A DNA stretch of 14,848 nucleotides from an uncultured Roseovarius sp. (GTDB lineage Bacteria; Pseudomonadota; Alphaproteobacteria; Rhodobacterales; Rhodobacteraceae): NCBI GenBank assembly GCA_934501475.1, contig CAKSUL010000047.1:1-14848 (forward strand), read 5' to 3'. The notes beneath the pieces were generated by a model, which saw nothing but the letters and a program-made list of their open reading frames with translations, made no database searches and was not told the origin of the DNA. The translations under genes were made by a program, and so were the position numbers. Each line of letters begins with the position of its first letter. Position 1 is the first letter of the stretch. Shown piece by piece: positions 1-7,376 of this stretch.

Positions 1-862
1 CCCCCGGAATCAGCATGGACGCCGTGGTGATCCCGCTGGAGAGGTCGATCAGGTAGAACATGAACGCGACCCCGATCAGCGGCCCGATCGTGGTGCCCGC
101 GCCGCCCAAAAGCACCCAGAGCAGCGGCAGGATCGAGTATTGCACCGTGGCGAATGTCGCGCCCGCAGTCCCGAACAGCAACGCATAGGCCGCCCCCGCC
201 AGACCCGAGATCGTGCCCGAGACGATGACCGCGATCAGCTTGCGCCGGTGCGTGTCATAGCCCAGCATCATCGCGCGTTCCTCGTTCTCGCGGATGGCGA
301 TCAGCGAGCGCCCGAAAGGCGATTGCACCAGCCGCGCGGTGGCCAGCAGGCAGAGCGAGAACAGGGTCAGCGCCGCGAAATAGCGCGCCATGTCGCCGCT
401 CAGGTCCACGCCCCACAGGATGCGCGCGGCGCGCGGCAGGACAAACCCTTCGTCGCCGCGCGTGATCGTGCCGAAATAGATCACCGCAAGATAGCCGGCC
501 TGCGCAAACATCAGCGTCACGATCATGAAGGCCACACCCCTGGTGCGCAGCGCCAGGAACCCGGTCAGCGCCGAGACCGCCAGCGCCGCGATCAGCCCGG
601 CCCCAAGCGCAGGCAGGGCGGTGAGGCCGAAAAACTGGATCGGCAGTGCCAGACCATACATCCCGGCCGCAAAGAACAGCGCATGACCCAGGCTGAGCAA
701 GCCGGTATATCCGAACAGGAAATTGAACCCGATGGCATAGATCGCCAGCACCATGATCCGCGCCAGATTGCCGACATGATAGGTGGGCAGCACGAAAAAC
801 ATCAGCGCCAATGCCGCGATGATGCCCAGATGCAGCAGGTCTGCCCGTCTTGCCACGCTCAT
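1..862 (-). CDS. livM: Branched-chain amino acid-type ABC transporter permease LivM (3' end off window)
   Basis: Inner-membrane permease subunit of a HAAT-family ABC importer. The reading frame is open for 287 codons from the ATG at 862 to the left edge, so the C-terminus is missing. The protein is very hydrophobic. It carries LivM hallmarks: FGYTGLLSLGHALFF at about residues 50-64, the ATPase-contact loop with GRSLIAIRENEERA at 184-197 followed by MLGYD, and the late membrane motif LLGGAGTTIGPLIG at 251-264. Its start codon overlaps the livH stop as ATGA, indicating translational coupling. The ATPase genes and binding-protein gene are not in view; the ATPases are expected beyond the left edge. 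The substrate cannot be read from the sequence: members of this family carry leucine/isoleucine/valine, other amino acids, urea, amides or aromatic acids. Confidence 0.9.
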   Translation of the reverse strand, partial: MSVARRADLLHLGIIAALALMFFVLPTYHVGNLARIMVLAIYAIGFNFLFGYTGLLSLGHALFFAAGMYGLALPIQFFGLTALPALGAGLIAALAVSALTGFLALRTRGVAFMIVTLMFAQAGYLAVIYFGTITRGDEGFVLPRAARILWGVDLSGDMARYFAALTLFSLCLLATARLVQSPFGRSLIAIRENEERAMMLGYDTHRRKLIAVIVSGTISGLAGAAYALLFGTAGATFATVQYSILPLLWVLLGGAGTTIGPLIGVAFMFYLIDLSSGITTASMLIPG

Positions 863-1785
863 CTGGGCGCGCGTCCCATCAACCCTTGCGGGCGAAAGAT
901 CAGCACCATGGCCACGGCCAGCGTCGCGATGATCTTGGCCAATGTGGGTGAGAAAAAGACCGAGATGATGCCGTCGCTCATCCCGATCAGGATCGCGGCC
1001 ACGACCGTGCCGGGCAGGCTGCCGAGGCCGCCGATGATCACCACGATGAAGGACAGCAACAGCGGATCATGCCCCATCAGGTAATGCGCCTGCTGGATCG
1101 GCACCACCAGCACCGCACCGACGGCGGCCAGCGCCGCGCCAAGCGCGAAGACCCACATATAGACCCGCCCGACCGGCACGCCAAAGGCCTGCGCCGTCTC
1201 GCGATCCTGTTGCGTGGCGCGCATGATCAGCCCGGCGCGGCTGCGCGTGATCACCAGCCACAGCGCGCCCAGCACCAATGCGGCGGCGACGATCACGAAC
1301 AGCTTGTAACTGGTGGTGCTCAGCCCCCAGGGCCAGATCATCGCCAGCCCGCGATCCGAAACCTCGACCCAGGGCAGGGCCAGCCGCGTATTGAAGGGGG
1401 GCTGCACCGGGCGCGCATCGGGCCCGAACCCCAGCAGCGTGCCTTGCTGGATGATATAAAGCAGGCCGATCGTGGCCACGATGGTGCGGTCGGGATCATA
1501 TGAGACGCGCTGCAGGATCAGCCTGTCCGCCGCCGCCGCAAGCACCCCCACCACAAGCGGGGCAACCAACAGCGCCGCGACAAACCCGATGGCCGGATGC
1601 CCGCCCAGCATGTTGGCGCACCACCATGCAATCACCGCGCCCAGCATGAAGAATTCGCCATGGGCGACATTGACCACCCGCATCACGCCGAACACGATGC
1701 TGAGTCCCATGGCCGTCAGCGCCAGGATGGCCGCCGTCACCGCACCCTCGAGTGAGGCAAGCAACAGATGAGGGCCAAAGTCCAA
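859..1785 (-). CDS. livH: Branched-chain amino acid-type ABC transporter permease LivH
   Basis: 308-residue inner-membrane permease, the partner of LivM in a HAAT-family importer. The N-terminal segment has the family signature GLSIVFGVMRVVNVAHGEFF at residues 27-46. The cytoplasmic ATPase-contact loop is RAGLIMRATQQDRETAQAFG at 183-202. The glycine-rich GGLGSLPGTVVAA is at 252-264 and the usual ending IFRPQGLMG at 296-304. The start is a TTG: the upstream in-frame codon region has a TGA and no ATG, and a good ribosome binding site (GGAAAGGA, 1793-1800) lies 7 bases before it. The length is normal to slightly long for LivH. It is the first gene of the livHM unit, separated from a tRNA on the other strand by 192 bases that should hold its promoter. 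No substrate-binding protein gene is adjacent, so specificity is unknown. Confidence 0.9.
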   Translation of the reverse strand: MDFGPHLLLASLEGAVTAAILALTAMGLSIVFGVMRVVNVAHGEFFMLGAVIAWWCANMLGGHPAIGFVAALLVAPLVVGVLAAAADRLILQRVSYDPDRTIVATIGLLYIIQQGTLLGFGPDARPVQPPFNTRLALPWVEVSDRGLAMIWPWGLSTTSYKLFVIVAAALVLGALWLVITRSRAGLIMRATQQDRETAQAFGVPVGRVYMWVFALGAALAAVGAVLVVPIQQAHYLMGHDPLLLSFIVVIIGGLGSLPGTVVAAILIGMSDGIISVFFSPTLAKIIATLAVAMVLIFRPQGLMGRAPR

Positions 1786-1937
1786 GATGCGATCCTTTCC
1801 GGGGCGGTGGGGTCTGCTCTCTCATAGGGGATGACGCATTCCAGAGCCAGAGCAATTGAAATCACGCCGGTTGCGCGCTGTCGATCCGCGCGCGGCGGCG
1901 TGGGTCACATGCCTGTGCAGGAATGCACGAATACGGC

Positions 1938-1967
1938 TTGATCCCCGGCGCGCGGCGGTGGTATCAG
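1938..1967 (+). promoter_or_regulatory. Candidate promoter of tRNA-Gly
   Basis: A TTGATC -35-like hexamer (1938-1943) and a TATCAG -10-like hexamer (1962-1967) are separated by 18 bases. Each matches the sigma-70 consensus at four of six positions. Transcription would begin about 4 to 5 bases before the mature tRNA at 1978, a plausible short leader for RNase P processing. The call rests on position and sequence only. Confidence 0.35.
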
Positions 1968-1977
1968 AGCGGCGGTC

Positions 1978-2051
1978 GCGGGTGTAGTTCAATGGTAGAA
2001 CGGCAGCTTCCCAAGCTGCATACGAGGGTTCGATTCCCTTCACCCGCTCCA
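1978..2051 (+). tRNA. tRNA-Gly (anticodon CCC)
   Basis: A complete cloverleaf can be folded by eye. The acceptor stem GCGGGTG (1978-1984) pairs with CACCCGC (2041-2047). The anticodon stem GCAGC (2003-2007) pairs with GCTGC (2015-2019) around the loop TTCCCAA, giving anticodon CCC at 2010-2012. The T arm is 2024-2040 with loop TTCGATT. The discriminator is T2048 and CCA is encoded at 2049-2051. It reads GGG glycine codons. It stands alone on the plus strand between livH and gluQ, both on the minus strand. Confidence 0.97.
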
Positions 2052-2106
2052 ATCCCTCCAACGCATAAACGCATTGCCCCTGATCGGTCGGGCCTCCGTC
2101 CCGATG

Positions 2107-3006
2107 TCAGCGATCCAGCCCGAGCATGGCGCGCAGGGCGGCCGGGGTTGCACCCTCTTCGCGGTATCTGGCGATGGCGCGCGCATCGTCGCGTTTGGCC
2201 AGGCGCTTGCCCGTATCATCGCGGATCAGGCGGTGGTGGTGATAGACCGGCGTCGGCAGGTCCAGCAGGCGCTGCAGCACCACATGGATCCGTGTCGCCT
2301 CGGACAGATCGGCGCCGCGCACCACGTCGCTGATGCCTTGCGCGCCGTCATCCAGCACCACCGACAGGTGATAGGACGTGCCCATGTCGCGCCGTGCCAG
2401 CACGATGTCGCCGATCCCGGCCAGGATGTCGCGCGCCTCAAAGCGGATGGTCTGGCGGACCGTGCCGGGGCCGTCACCACACTCGACATAGACGAATTCG
2501 GCGGGGGCAAGGGTCTCCATCGCGCGCGCCATGTCCAGGCGCAGATGCGCGTCGCGCGACCTGGGGCCGGCGGGGCCGGCGGGGCGGTGCGCGGGGCGGC
2601 AGGTGCCGGGATAGATCACGCCATCCGGGCCGATCGGCGCGCCGCCCTCCTGCGGGGCCGAGGTGGCCTCGGCGATGTCGCGGCGCGTGCAGGTGCAGGG
2701 ATAAAGCAGCCCGCGCGCCCAGAGATCATCCAGCGCCGCCGCATAGGCCGACGCGCGATCGGATTGGCGCATCACCGGGCGGGGCCATGACAGGCCCAGC
2801 CAGGTCAGGTCGTCATGGATCTGCGCTTCCCAGTGGGCGCGGCAGCGGGTGCTGTCTATATCCTCGATCCGCAACAGGAAACGCCCGCCCGCATCCTGCG
2901 CCATGTCATGCGCCAGCAGCGCCGAATAGGCGTGGCCCAGATGCAGCGGGCCGGTGGGGGACGGGGCGAAGCGCGTCGTGAAGGGGGGGGCGTTGGTCAC
3001 GATCAA
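2107..3006 (-). CDS. gluQ: Glutamyl-queuosine tRNA(Asp) synthetase
   Basis: GluQ-RS (YadB family) resembles the catalytic half of glutamyl-tRNA synthetase without an anticodon-binding domain. It ligates glutamate to queuosine at position 34 of tRNA-Asp. The class I signatures are [14 protein letters not shown] (HIGH motif, residues 22-25) and the KMSKS-like KRLAKRD (267-273). The zinc-site pattern CTC (C104, C106) with Y132 and C136 is present, with a longer spacer than in E. coli YadB. The 299-residue length is normal and separates it from full GluRS (about 470). The longest frame starts with TTG at 3006; a GTG at 3000 would remove two residues and fits the usual N-terminus equally well, and neither has a strong ribosome binding site. 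The gene lies 16 bases after trmFO on the same strand, so the two are probably cotranscribed and translationally linked. Confidence 0.93.
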   Translation of the reverse strand: MIVTNAPPFTTRFAPSPTGPLHLGHAYSALLAHDMAQDAGGRFLLRIEDIDSTRCRAHWEAQIHDDLTWLGLSWPRPVMRQSDRASAYAAALDDLWARGLLYPCTCTRRDIAEATSAPQEGGAPIGPDGVIYPGTCRPAHRPAGPAGPRSRDAHLRLDMARAMETLAPAEFVYVECGDGPGTVRQTIRFEARDILAGIGDIVLARRDMGTSYHLSVVLDDGAQGISDVVRGADLSEATRIHVVLQRLLDLPTPVYHHHRLIRDDTGKRLAKRDDARAIARYREEGATPAALRAMLGLDR

Positions 3007-3022
3007 TCCGGGCGCGGCGCGC

Positions 3023-4369
3023 TCAATTGGCCGTCCGGTCCAGCCAGCCGGCCCAGGCGGCCTTGGCGCGGTCGGTATAGGCCTTGTAGCGGTCCTTGCG
3101 CCCGCGCCGCCCGCCTTTCAGGCCCTCGACCGGGCGGAACAGGCCGAAATTGATGTTCATCGGCTGAAAGGTCCTGGCCTCGGCCCCGCCGGTGATGTGA
3201 TGGATCAGCGCGCCCATGGCGCTGTCCTGCGGTGGTGGCGGCAACGGGGTGCCCAATATCTCAGCGGCGGCAAGCCGGCCTGCCAGCAGGCCCATGGCCG
3301 CGGATTCGACATAGCCCTCGACGCCGGTGATCTGCCCGGCGAAACGGATATGCGGGCGCGTGCGCAGGCGCATCTGTTCGTCCAGCAGCGTGGGCGAATT
3401 GAGGAATGTGTTGCGGTGGATGCCGCCCAGGCGGGCAAAGCTGGCATTCTCGAGCCCCGGAATCATGCGCAGCACGTTCGTCTGCGCGCCGTATTTCATT
3501 TTAGTCTGGAATCCCACGATGTTATAAAGCGTTCCTAATGCGTTGTCGCGGCGCAGTTGCACCACCGCCCAGGGTTTGACATCGGGTTGATGCGGGTTGG
3601 TCAGCCCGACAGGTTTCATCGGACCGTGGCGCAGGGTCTCGCGCCCGCGCTCGGCCATCACCTCGATCGGCAGGCATCCGTCAAAGTAAGTGGCGGTCTC
3701 GCCCTCGTGAAACTCGGTCTTGTCGGCGGCCAGAAGGGCGTCGATGAACGCCTCATAGGTGTCGCGATCCATCGGGCAGTTGAGATAGGCGGTGCGCTCG
3801 GCCTCGGTATCGCCCTTGTCATAGCGCGACTGCATCCAGGCGCGGGACATGTCGATGCTGTCATGGTGGATGATCGGCGCGATCGCATCGAAAAACGCCA
3901 GCGCCTCGCGGCCGGTTTCCTCGGCGATCGCCTGGCCCAGCCCCTCGGAGGTCAGCGGGCCGGTGGCGATGATCCAGTGGCCATCGGCGGGCAGGGTGGT
4001 GATCTCGCCCGGTTCCAGCGTGACAAGCGGATGGGCCAGCAGGGCCTGCGTGACGCTGCGCGCGAACGGGTCACGATCCACCGCCAACGCGCCCCCCGCA
4101 GGCAGGCGGTGACGGTCGGCCGTGGCCATGATCAGCCCTTCGGCCCGGCGCATTTCCCAATGCAACAGCCCGACGGCGTTCTGTTCATCATCATCCGAGC
4201 GGAAGGAATTCGAGCAGACCATCTCGGCTAGGTCACCGGTGCGATGCGCGAATGTGCCAACGGCGGGACGCATTTCGTGCAGGGTGACGGGAACGCCCAT
4301 ATTGGCCGCCTGCCAGGCGGCCTCGGACCCGGCCAGGCCACCGCCGATGATATGCAATCTCTTGTTCAT
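3023..4369 (-). CDS. trmFO: Methylenetetrahydrofolate--tRNA-(uracil-5-)-methyltransferase TrmFO
   Basis: Cytosolic folate- and FAD-dependent enzyme that makes ribothymidine at position 54 of tRNA; alphaproteobacteria use it in place of the SAM-dependent TrmA. The N-terminus holds an FAD-binding Rossmann motif, [13 protein letters not shown], at residues 7-19. The two family cysteines are visible as [10 protein letters not shown] (C52) and [13 protein letters not shown] (C232), matching by position the C53/C226 pair of the Bacillus enzyme. The late segment [19 protein letters not shown] is also typical, and 448 residues is normal. The start is the ATG at 4369; the ribosome binding site is weak. 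The cytochrome gene ends 38 bases upstream on the same strand and gluQ follows after 16 bases, so trmFO-gluQ looks like a tRNA-modification unit. Confidence 0.96.
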   Translation of the reverse strand: MNKRLHIIGGGLAGSEAAWQAANMGVPVTLHEMRPAVGTFAHRTGDLAEMVCSNSFRSDDDEQNAVGLLHWEMRRAEGLIMATADRHRLPAGGALAVDRDPFARSVTQALLAHPLVTLEPGEITTLPADGHWIIATGPLTSEGLGQAIAEETGREALAFFDAIAPIIHHDSIDMSRAWMQSRYDKGDTEAERTAYLNCPMDRDTYEAFIDALLAADKTEFHEGETATYFDGCLPIEVMAERGRETLRHGPMKPVGLTNPHQPDVKPWAVVQLRRDNALGTLYNIVGFQTKMKYGAQTNVLRMIPGLENASFARLGGIHRNTFLNSPTLLDEQMRLRTRPHIRFAGQITGVEGYVESAAMGLLAGRLAAAEILGTPLPPPPQDSAMGALIHHITGGAEARTFQPMNINFGLFRPVEGLKGGRRGRKDRYKAYTDRAKAAWAGWLDRTAN

Positions 4370-4407
4370 ATCCGCGATCTAAGTCATCGCGCGCGCTTTG
4401 GAAAGGG

Positions 4408-5760
4408 TCAGGACGGGGGCGCGCGCGCCAAGCCCGCCCGCACCGGATCAAGCGCCAGTCCCGAGGGCACCGCGTCGGGCACGCCCAGGCGTCCATGTTT
4501 GGCAATCGGATCCTCCAGCGCGGTGAGAAAGGCAATGATCGCGGCGACCTCATCATCGTTCAGCGCGACAGGCTCCAACTCGACCGCCATGCCGATGCGC
4601 AGCACCTCGTCGAAATCATCCAGCGCGGCCGTGTCGGCGTCGTTCAGTCGAATATCGTGCAGGCGGGCATATTCAGGCGTGTATTCGGCCAGCATGGTCA
4701 GCGGGTCAAGATGATGGCGGATCATGTCGCCCAGATCGGCATAGGCCCCGGTATGGCCATAAGGCGCGGTCAGGGTGACATTGCGCAGCGATGGCGTGCG
4801 AAAGCGATAGGCATCTTTCGCGTCCCCCGTCACGCCCGCGCGCCCGTGATCGCCGTAACCGCCCGCGCCATGCCCCTTGCCGGGGCCGAATTGCGGGATG
4901 CCGATGGCGTGAAAATCATGGTCAGTCAGAAACGGGCCGCTGTGACAGGTGCCGCAGCCGGCCTTGCCGTAAAACAGTGACAGCCCGCGGATCTGTTCAT
5001 TGCCAAGCGCGTTGTCATCGCCGCGCAGGAACGCGTCAAAAGCCGAGTCGGTCGAGCGGAACTCGAACGTGATGTAATCGGCCAGCACCCGACCGATATC
5101 GGTGATGTGGATCGGCTCATCCGGCCCCAGAATCCACGCGAACCGGCGTCTGTAATCCGGCACATCCCCAACCCGGCGCGCCAGCATCTGCCAGGCGCCG
5201 TGCAACCCGTGGATGTTGCCCGTCGCGATGGCATCGGCAACCGGATTTTCACCCGGCTGGCCGGTCATTTCGTCATGTGAGGTGATGGGCAGTATCGCCT
5301 GCGCCGCCAGCGCTGAGGGCACCGGGCGTTCCAGTTCGAACCCGACGGGCATGCGCATGTTGAATCGTGCGCTATCGTCGATCTGCACCCGCCCGTCATG
5401 AAACAGCGTCACGAATTCGCGCGCACCCAGATTGAACAAGGACGGCGCGTTGCGCGCGATGCGGGCCGGGGGAATGTTGCGCGCATCGACAACACGATCC
5501 GGGCCCAGCCCGGTGCCGCCTTCGCCGATGGACAGGGACATCGCATCACCGCTGCCCATGCTGGGGTGATGACAGGTCGCGCAGGAGATGTTGGAATTGC
5601 CCGACAGGATCGGATCAAAGAACAGGTCGCGACCCAGAAAGACAGAAGTCGCGCCCGGAACCGGGAAATCGTCGTGGGTCACCGCCCGTGGTAAATCTGC
5701 GGCCAGAGAGAGGCTGGCCTGGAGGAAAAATGCAGTGGCGGTAACCCAAATGATCTTCAT
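4408..5760 (-). CDS. Dihaem c-type cytochrome, peroxidase/MauG family
   Basis: 450-residue exported protein with a likely signal peptide at residues 1 to about 20 (MKIIWVTATAFFLQASLSLA), placing it in the periplasm. Two covalent haem-attachment sites are seen: CATCH at 60-64 and CGTCH at 269-273. This is the two-domain plan of bacterial cytochrome c peroxidases and MauG-like enzymes. Further family motifs are LGRDLFFDPILSGNSNISC (42-60), RNAPSLFNLG (103-112) and TPSLRNVTLTAPYGHTGAY (322-340). Classical members reduce hydrogen peroxide with electrons from small cytochromes; MauG-type members oxidise protein residues. The sequence alone does not decide between them: no methylamine dehydrogenase genes are nearby, so a mau role is not supported. 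The gene follows an AT-rich leader and precedes trmFO with no obvious functional connection. Confidence 0.88.
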   Translation of the reverse strand: MKIIWVTATAFFLQASLSLAADLPRAVTHDDFPVPGATSVFLGRDLFFDPILSGNSNISCATCHHPSMGSGDAMSLSIGEGGTGLGPDRVVDARNIPPARIARNAPSLFNLGAREFVTLFHDGRVQIDDSARFNMRMPVGFELERPVPSALAAQAILPITSHDEMTGQPGENPVADAIATGNIHGLHGAWQMLARRVGDVPDYRRRFAWILGPDEPIHITDIGRVLADYITFEFRSTDSAFDAFLRGDDNALGNEQIRGLSLFYGKAGCGTCHSGPFLTDHDFHAIGIPQFGPGKGHGAGGYGDHGRAGVTGDAKDAYRFRTPSLRNVTLTAPYGHTGAYADLGDMIRHHLDPLTMLAEYTPEYARLHDIRLNDADTAALDDFDEVLRIGMAVELEPVALNDDEVAAIIAFLTALEDPIAKHGRLGVPDAVPSGLALDPVRAGLARAPPS

Positions 5761-5900
5761 TCCAGAATTAGCCTTAAATAATATCTTTGAAAAGAATTAG
5801 TTAATAGTTTGCGGCGAAAAAATGAAAAATGTGGAAAAAATGCGGCTCGAATTTGGAAACAGCCGTCAACAGATTGTTCTCAAATAAGAAACCGGGTCGA
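5761..5900. promoter_or_regulatory. AT-rich upstream region of the dihaem cytochrome gene, with A-tracts
   Basis: This stretch is conspicuously AT-rich compared with the rest of the window. It carries three A-tracts beginning at 5817, 5825 and 5835, roughly one helical turn apart, which suggests intrinsic DNA curvature. Reading towards the cytochrome gene on the minus strand, a TATTAT (5783-5778) could serve as a -10. The best upstream hexamer, TTAACT (5804-5799), is only 15 bases away, so the promoter assignment is weak. A poor ribosome binding site (AAGG) lies about 10 bases before the ATG. I found no gene in it. Confidence 0.4.
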
Positions 5901-5911
5901 TATGGGGGCGT

Positions 5912-5937
5912 CGCCCTGGGCGGAATTACGCCCGGCG
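5912..5937 (-). terminator. Possible hairpin downstream of the crotonase gene
   Basis: GGGCG (5918-5922) pairs with CGCCC (5929-5933) around a 6-base loop. CGCC (5912-5915) pairs with GGCG (5934-5937) across a two-base bulge. It lies about 40 bases past the crotonase stop on the minus strand. No T-run follows, so it may be only part of a terminator or a chance structure. Confidence 0.25.
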
Positions 5938-5975
5938 CTGCGGCGCATTCATGCCCGGGCGATGACCTGCATGGC

Positions 5976-6761
5976 CTACTGAACCCATTTCGGCGTGCGT
6001 TTTTCGATGAACGCCTTGATGCCTTCGGCGGTTTCGCGGGTCAGCATGTTTTCGACCATGGCGTTGCCGGTATAGGCATAGGCCTGTTCGACCGGCATTT
6101 CGAGCTGGCTATAGAACGCCTCTTTGCCGATGCGCACGGCGGTTCCCAGCTTGTCGGCCACAGTGCGCGCCAGCGAATCGGTCTCGGCCGCCAGTTTCTC
6201 GGGGGCGACGGCGCGGTTGATCAGGCCCATCTCGGCGGCGCGGAACGTGTCGATGAAGGCGCCGGTGGTCAGCATCTCGAACGCCTGCTTGCGCGGAATG
6301 TTGCGGCTGAGCGCGACCATCGGCGTGGAGCAGAACAGCCCGATATTGACGCCATTCACCCCAAAGCGCGTGCCATGCGCGGCCACGGCCATGTCACAGG
6401 ACGCGACCAACTGACAGCCCGCCGCGGTGGCGATGCCCTGGACCTGCGCGATCACCGGCTGGGGCAGGGTGCGGATGGATTGCATGATCGCCGAGCAGCG
6501 GGCGAACAGATCCTGAAAATAGGCCCGTCCGCCATCCGCCGCCTTGCGCCCCGCAGTCATTTCCTTGAGATCATGCCCGGCGCAAAACGCCTTGCCCGCA
6601 CCCGAAATGATCACGACGCGGATGTGGGGCTGGTCGCGCAGCGCGTCCAGTTCGGATCGCAGCGCCGCCAGCATCGCATCGCTGAGCGCGTTCAGCTTTT
6701 CCGGGGCGTTGAGGGTGAGGCGGGCGATTGCACCGTCATCAGCGCGTTCGAGAATTGCCAT
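5976..6761 (-). CDS. ECHDC3-like enoyl-CoA hydratase/isomerase family protein
   Basis: 261-residue crotonase-fold protein. The acyl-CoA site is visible as NAPEKLNALSDAM (residues 18-30) and the oxyanion-hole segments AFCAGHDLKEM (58-68) and GIATAAGCQLVASCDMAVAA (109-128). The later segment GVNIGLFCSTPMVALSR (137-153) and the ending KRTPKWVQ are characteristic of the ECHDC3 branch rather than of classical enoyl-CoA hydratases. Aligned by eye to rat enoyl-CoA hydratase, the catalytic glutamates E144 and E164 fall on Q117 and G137, so ordinary hydratase activity is doubtful and the reaction is unknown. The ATG at 6761 is preceded by GGAG at 7 bases. It is divergent from a hotdog thioesterase gene across 125 bases, which suggests a shared role in acyl-CoA handling. 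Confidence 0.87.
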   Translation of the reverse strand: MAILERADDGAIARLTLNAPEKLNALSDAMLAALRSELDALRDQPHIRVVIISGAGKAFCAGHDLKEMTAGRKAADGGRAYFQDLFARCSAIMQSIRTLPQPVIAQVQGIATAAGCQLVASCDMAVAAHGTRFGVNGVNIGLFCSTPMVALSRNIPRKQAFEMLTTGAFIDTFRAAEMGLINRAVAPEKLAAETDSLARTVADKLGTAVRIGKEAFYSQLEMPVEQAYAYTGNAMVENMLTRETAEGIKAFIEKRTPKWVQ

Positions 6762-6826
6762 CTTGAGTCTCCGACTGTGATCAGGTCATGTTGAATCGCA
6801 TTTCGCAGCTTGCCGCCTCTGGCCGG

Positions 6827-6851
6827 GACGTTAAAGCCAAATGTGAACGTC
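6827..6851. promoter_or_regulatory. Inverted repeat in the crotonase-thioesterase divergent promoter region
   Basis: GACGTT (6827-6832) and AACGTC (6846-6851) form a perfect 6-base inverted repeat with a 13-base spacer, between the two divergent start codons. The geometry suits a dimeric regulator acting on both genes, but short arms of this kind also arise by chance. No named regulator can be assigned. Confidence 0.25.
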
Positions 6852-6886
6852 ACGGATCATACCGCCATCCAGACCGGGAGAAAACC

Positions 6887-7324
6887 ATGCAACCGAAGAT
6901 GACCGCCGCCGCACTGGCGCAGTTCCTGGAGGCGGAGTTTCCCCAGGTGCAGGGCGAGATCGCCATCGAAGAGGTGGCGGCGATGCGTATCCGCACGCGC
7001 CTGATGGTGCAGGAACGCCATCTGCGCCCCGGCGGCACGGTGTCGGGGCCGTCGATCTTTGCGCTGGCGGATGTGTCGGTTTACCTTGCGGTGCTGGCGA
7101 TGATCGGCCCCGAGGGGCTGGCCGTGACCACCAGTTGTTCGCTCGATTTCATGCGCAAACCCGCCGCAGGGCGCGACCTGATCGCTGACTGCCGGCTGTT
7201 GAAACTGGGCCGGGTTCTGGCGGTGGGGGATGTGCTGGTGCGCTCGGACGGGAGCGATGCGCCGGTGGCGCGGGCCAGCATGACCTATTCGATTCCGCCG
7301 AAAGCGGTCAGCACCGGCGCGTGA
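6887..7324 (+). CDS. PaaI-family hotdog-fold thioesterase
   Basis: 145-residue small cytosolic protein of the hotdog superfamily, expected to hydrolyse acyl-CoA thioesters; the substrate is not readable. The family core is seen as LRPGGTVSGPSIFALADVSVY (from residue 46), followed by AVTTSCSLDFMRKP (79-92), in the usual PaaI order of central helix then strand. The start is the ATG at 6887, with GGGAG (6876-6880) 6 bases upstream; the frame stays open further upstream but has no comparable start. The conventional HGG of many PaaI proteins reads VSGPSIF here. The gene is divergent from the ECHDC3-like crotonase and convergent with gltA. Confidence 0.87.
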   Translation: MQPKMTAAALAQFLEAEFPQVQGEIAIEEVAAMRIRTRLMVQERHLRPGGTVSGPSIFALADVSVYLAVLAMIGPEGLAVTTSCSLDFMRKPAAGRDLIADCRLLKLGRVLAVGDVLVRSDGSDAPVARASMTYSIPPKAVSTGA

Positions 7325-7376
7325 TCCGGGAGATAGCGCTGGCGTGATGTGATCCGATCACCGCTGCGCGGATATC

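Noticed and set aside
140..1084. Plus-strand open frame of 314 codons opposite livM and livH.
   Set aside because: Composition is dominated by R, H, Q, D and G, as expected for the antisense of GC-rich coding DNA; no domain is recognisable and the minus-strand permeases are unambiguous.
1915..1928. Small dyad GTGCA-GGAA-TGCAC upstream of the tRNA.
   Set aside because: Five-base arms with a four-base gap in GC-rich DNA are expected by chance; it lies upstream of the candidate -35 with no supporting context.
1822..2333. Open frames on both strands over the tRNA: minus strand 1822-2061 (VKGIEPSYAAWEAAVLPLNY) and plus strand 1923-2333 (CSSMVERQLPKLHTRVRFPS).
   Set aside because: These are translations of tRNA-Gly itself and its complement, a well-known source of false hypothetical proteins in databases. 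Neither has a ribosome binding site or a domain outside the tRNA.
3557..4231. Plus-strand open frame opposite trmFO, and similar long frames opposite gluQ (2074-2790), gltA (7964-8725), gltX (9291-9956) and comEC (10907-11593, minus).
   Set aside because: All lie opposite or across well-supported genes and show antisense-type composition. High third-position GC keeps such frames free of stops.
5829..6794. Plus-strand open frame of 321 codons starting in the A-tract region and running through the crotonase gene.
   Set aside because: It is antisense to a gene with clear motifs and its product is rich in R/G/H with no recognisable fold; the A-rich start region makes a chance ATG likely.
6788..6886. 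An extension of the thioesterase gene back to 6788.
   Set aside because: The ATG at 6887 has GGGAG at 6 bases. The extension has no hotdog similarity and covers the divergent promoter region.
7349..7361. Small hairpin GTGAT-CCG-ATCAC after the thioesterase stop.
   Set aside because: A five-base stem with a three-base loop and no T-run is too weak to call a terminator; the 13-bp hairpin at 7428-7461 is the better candidate.
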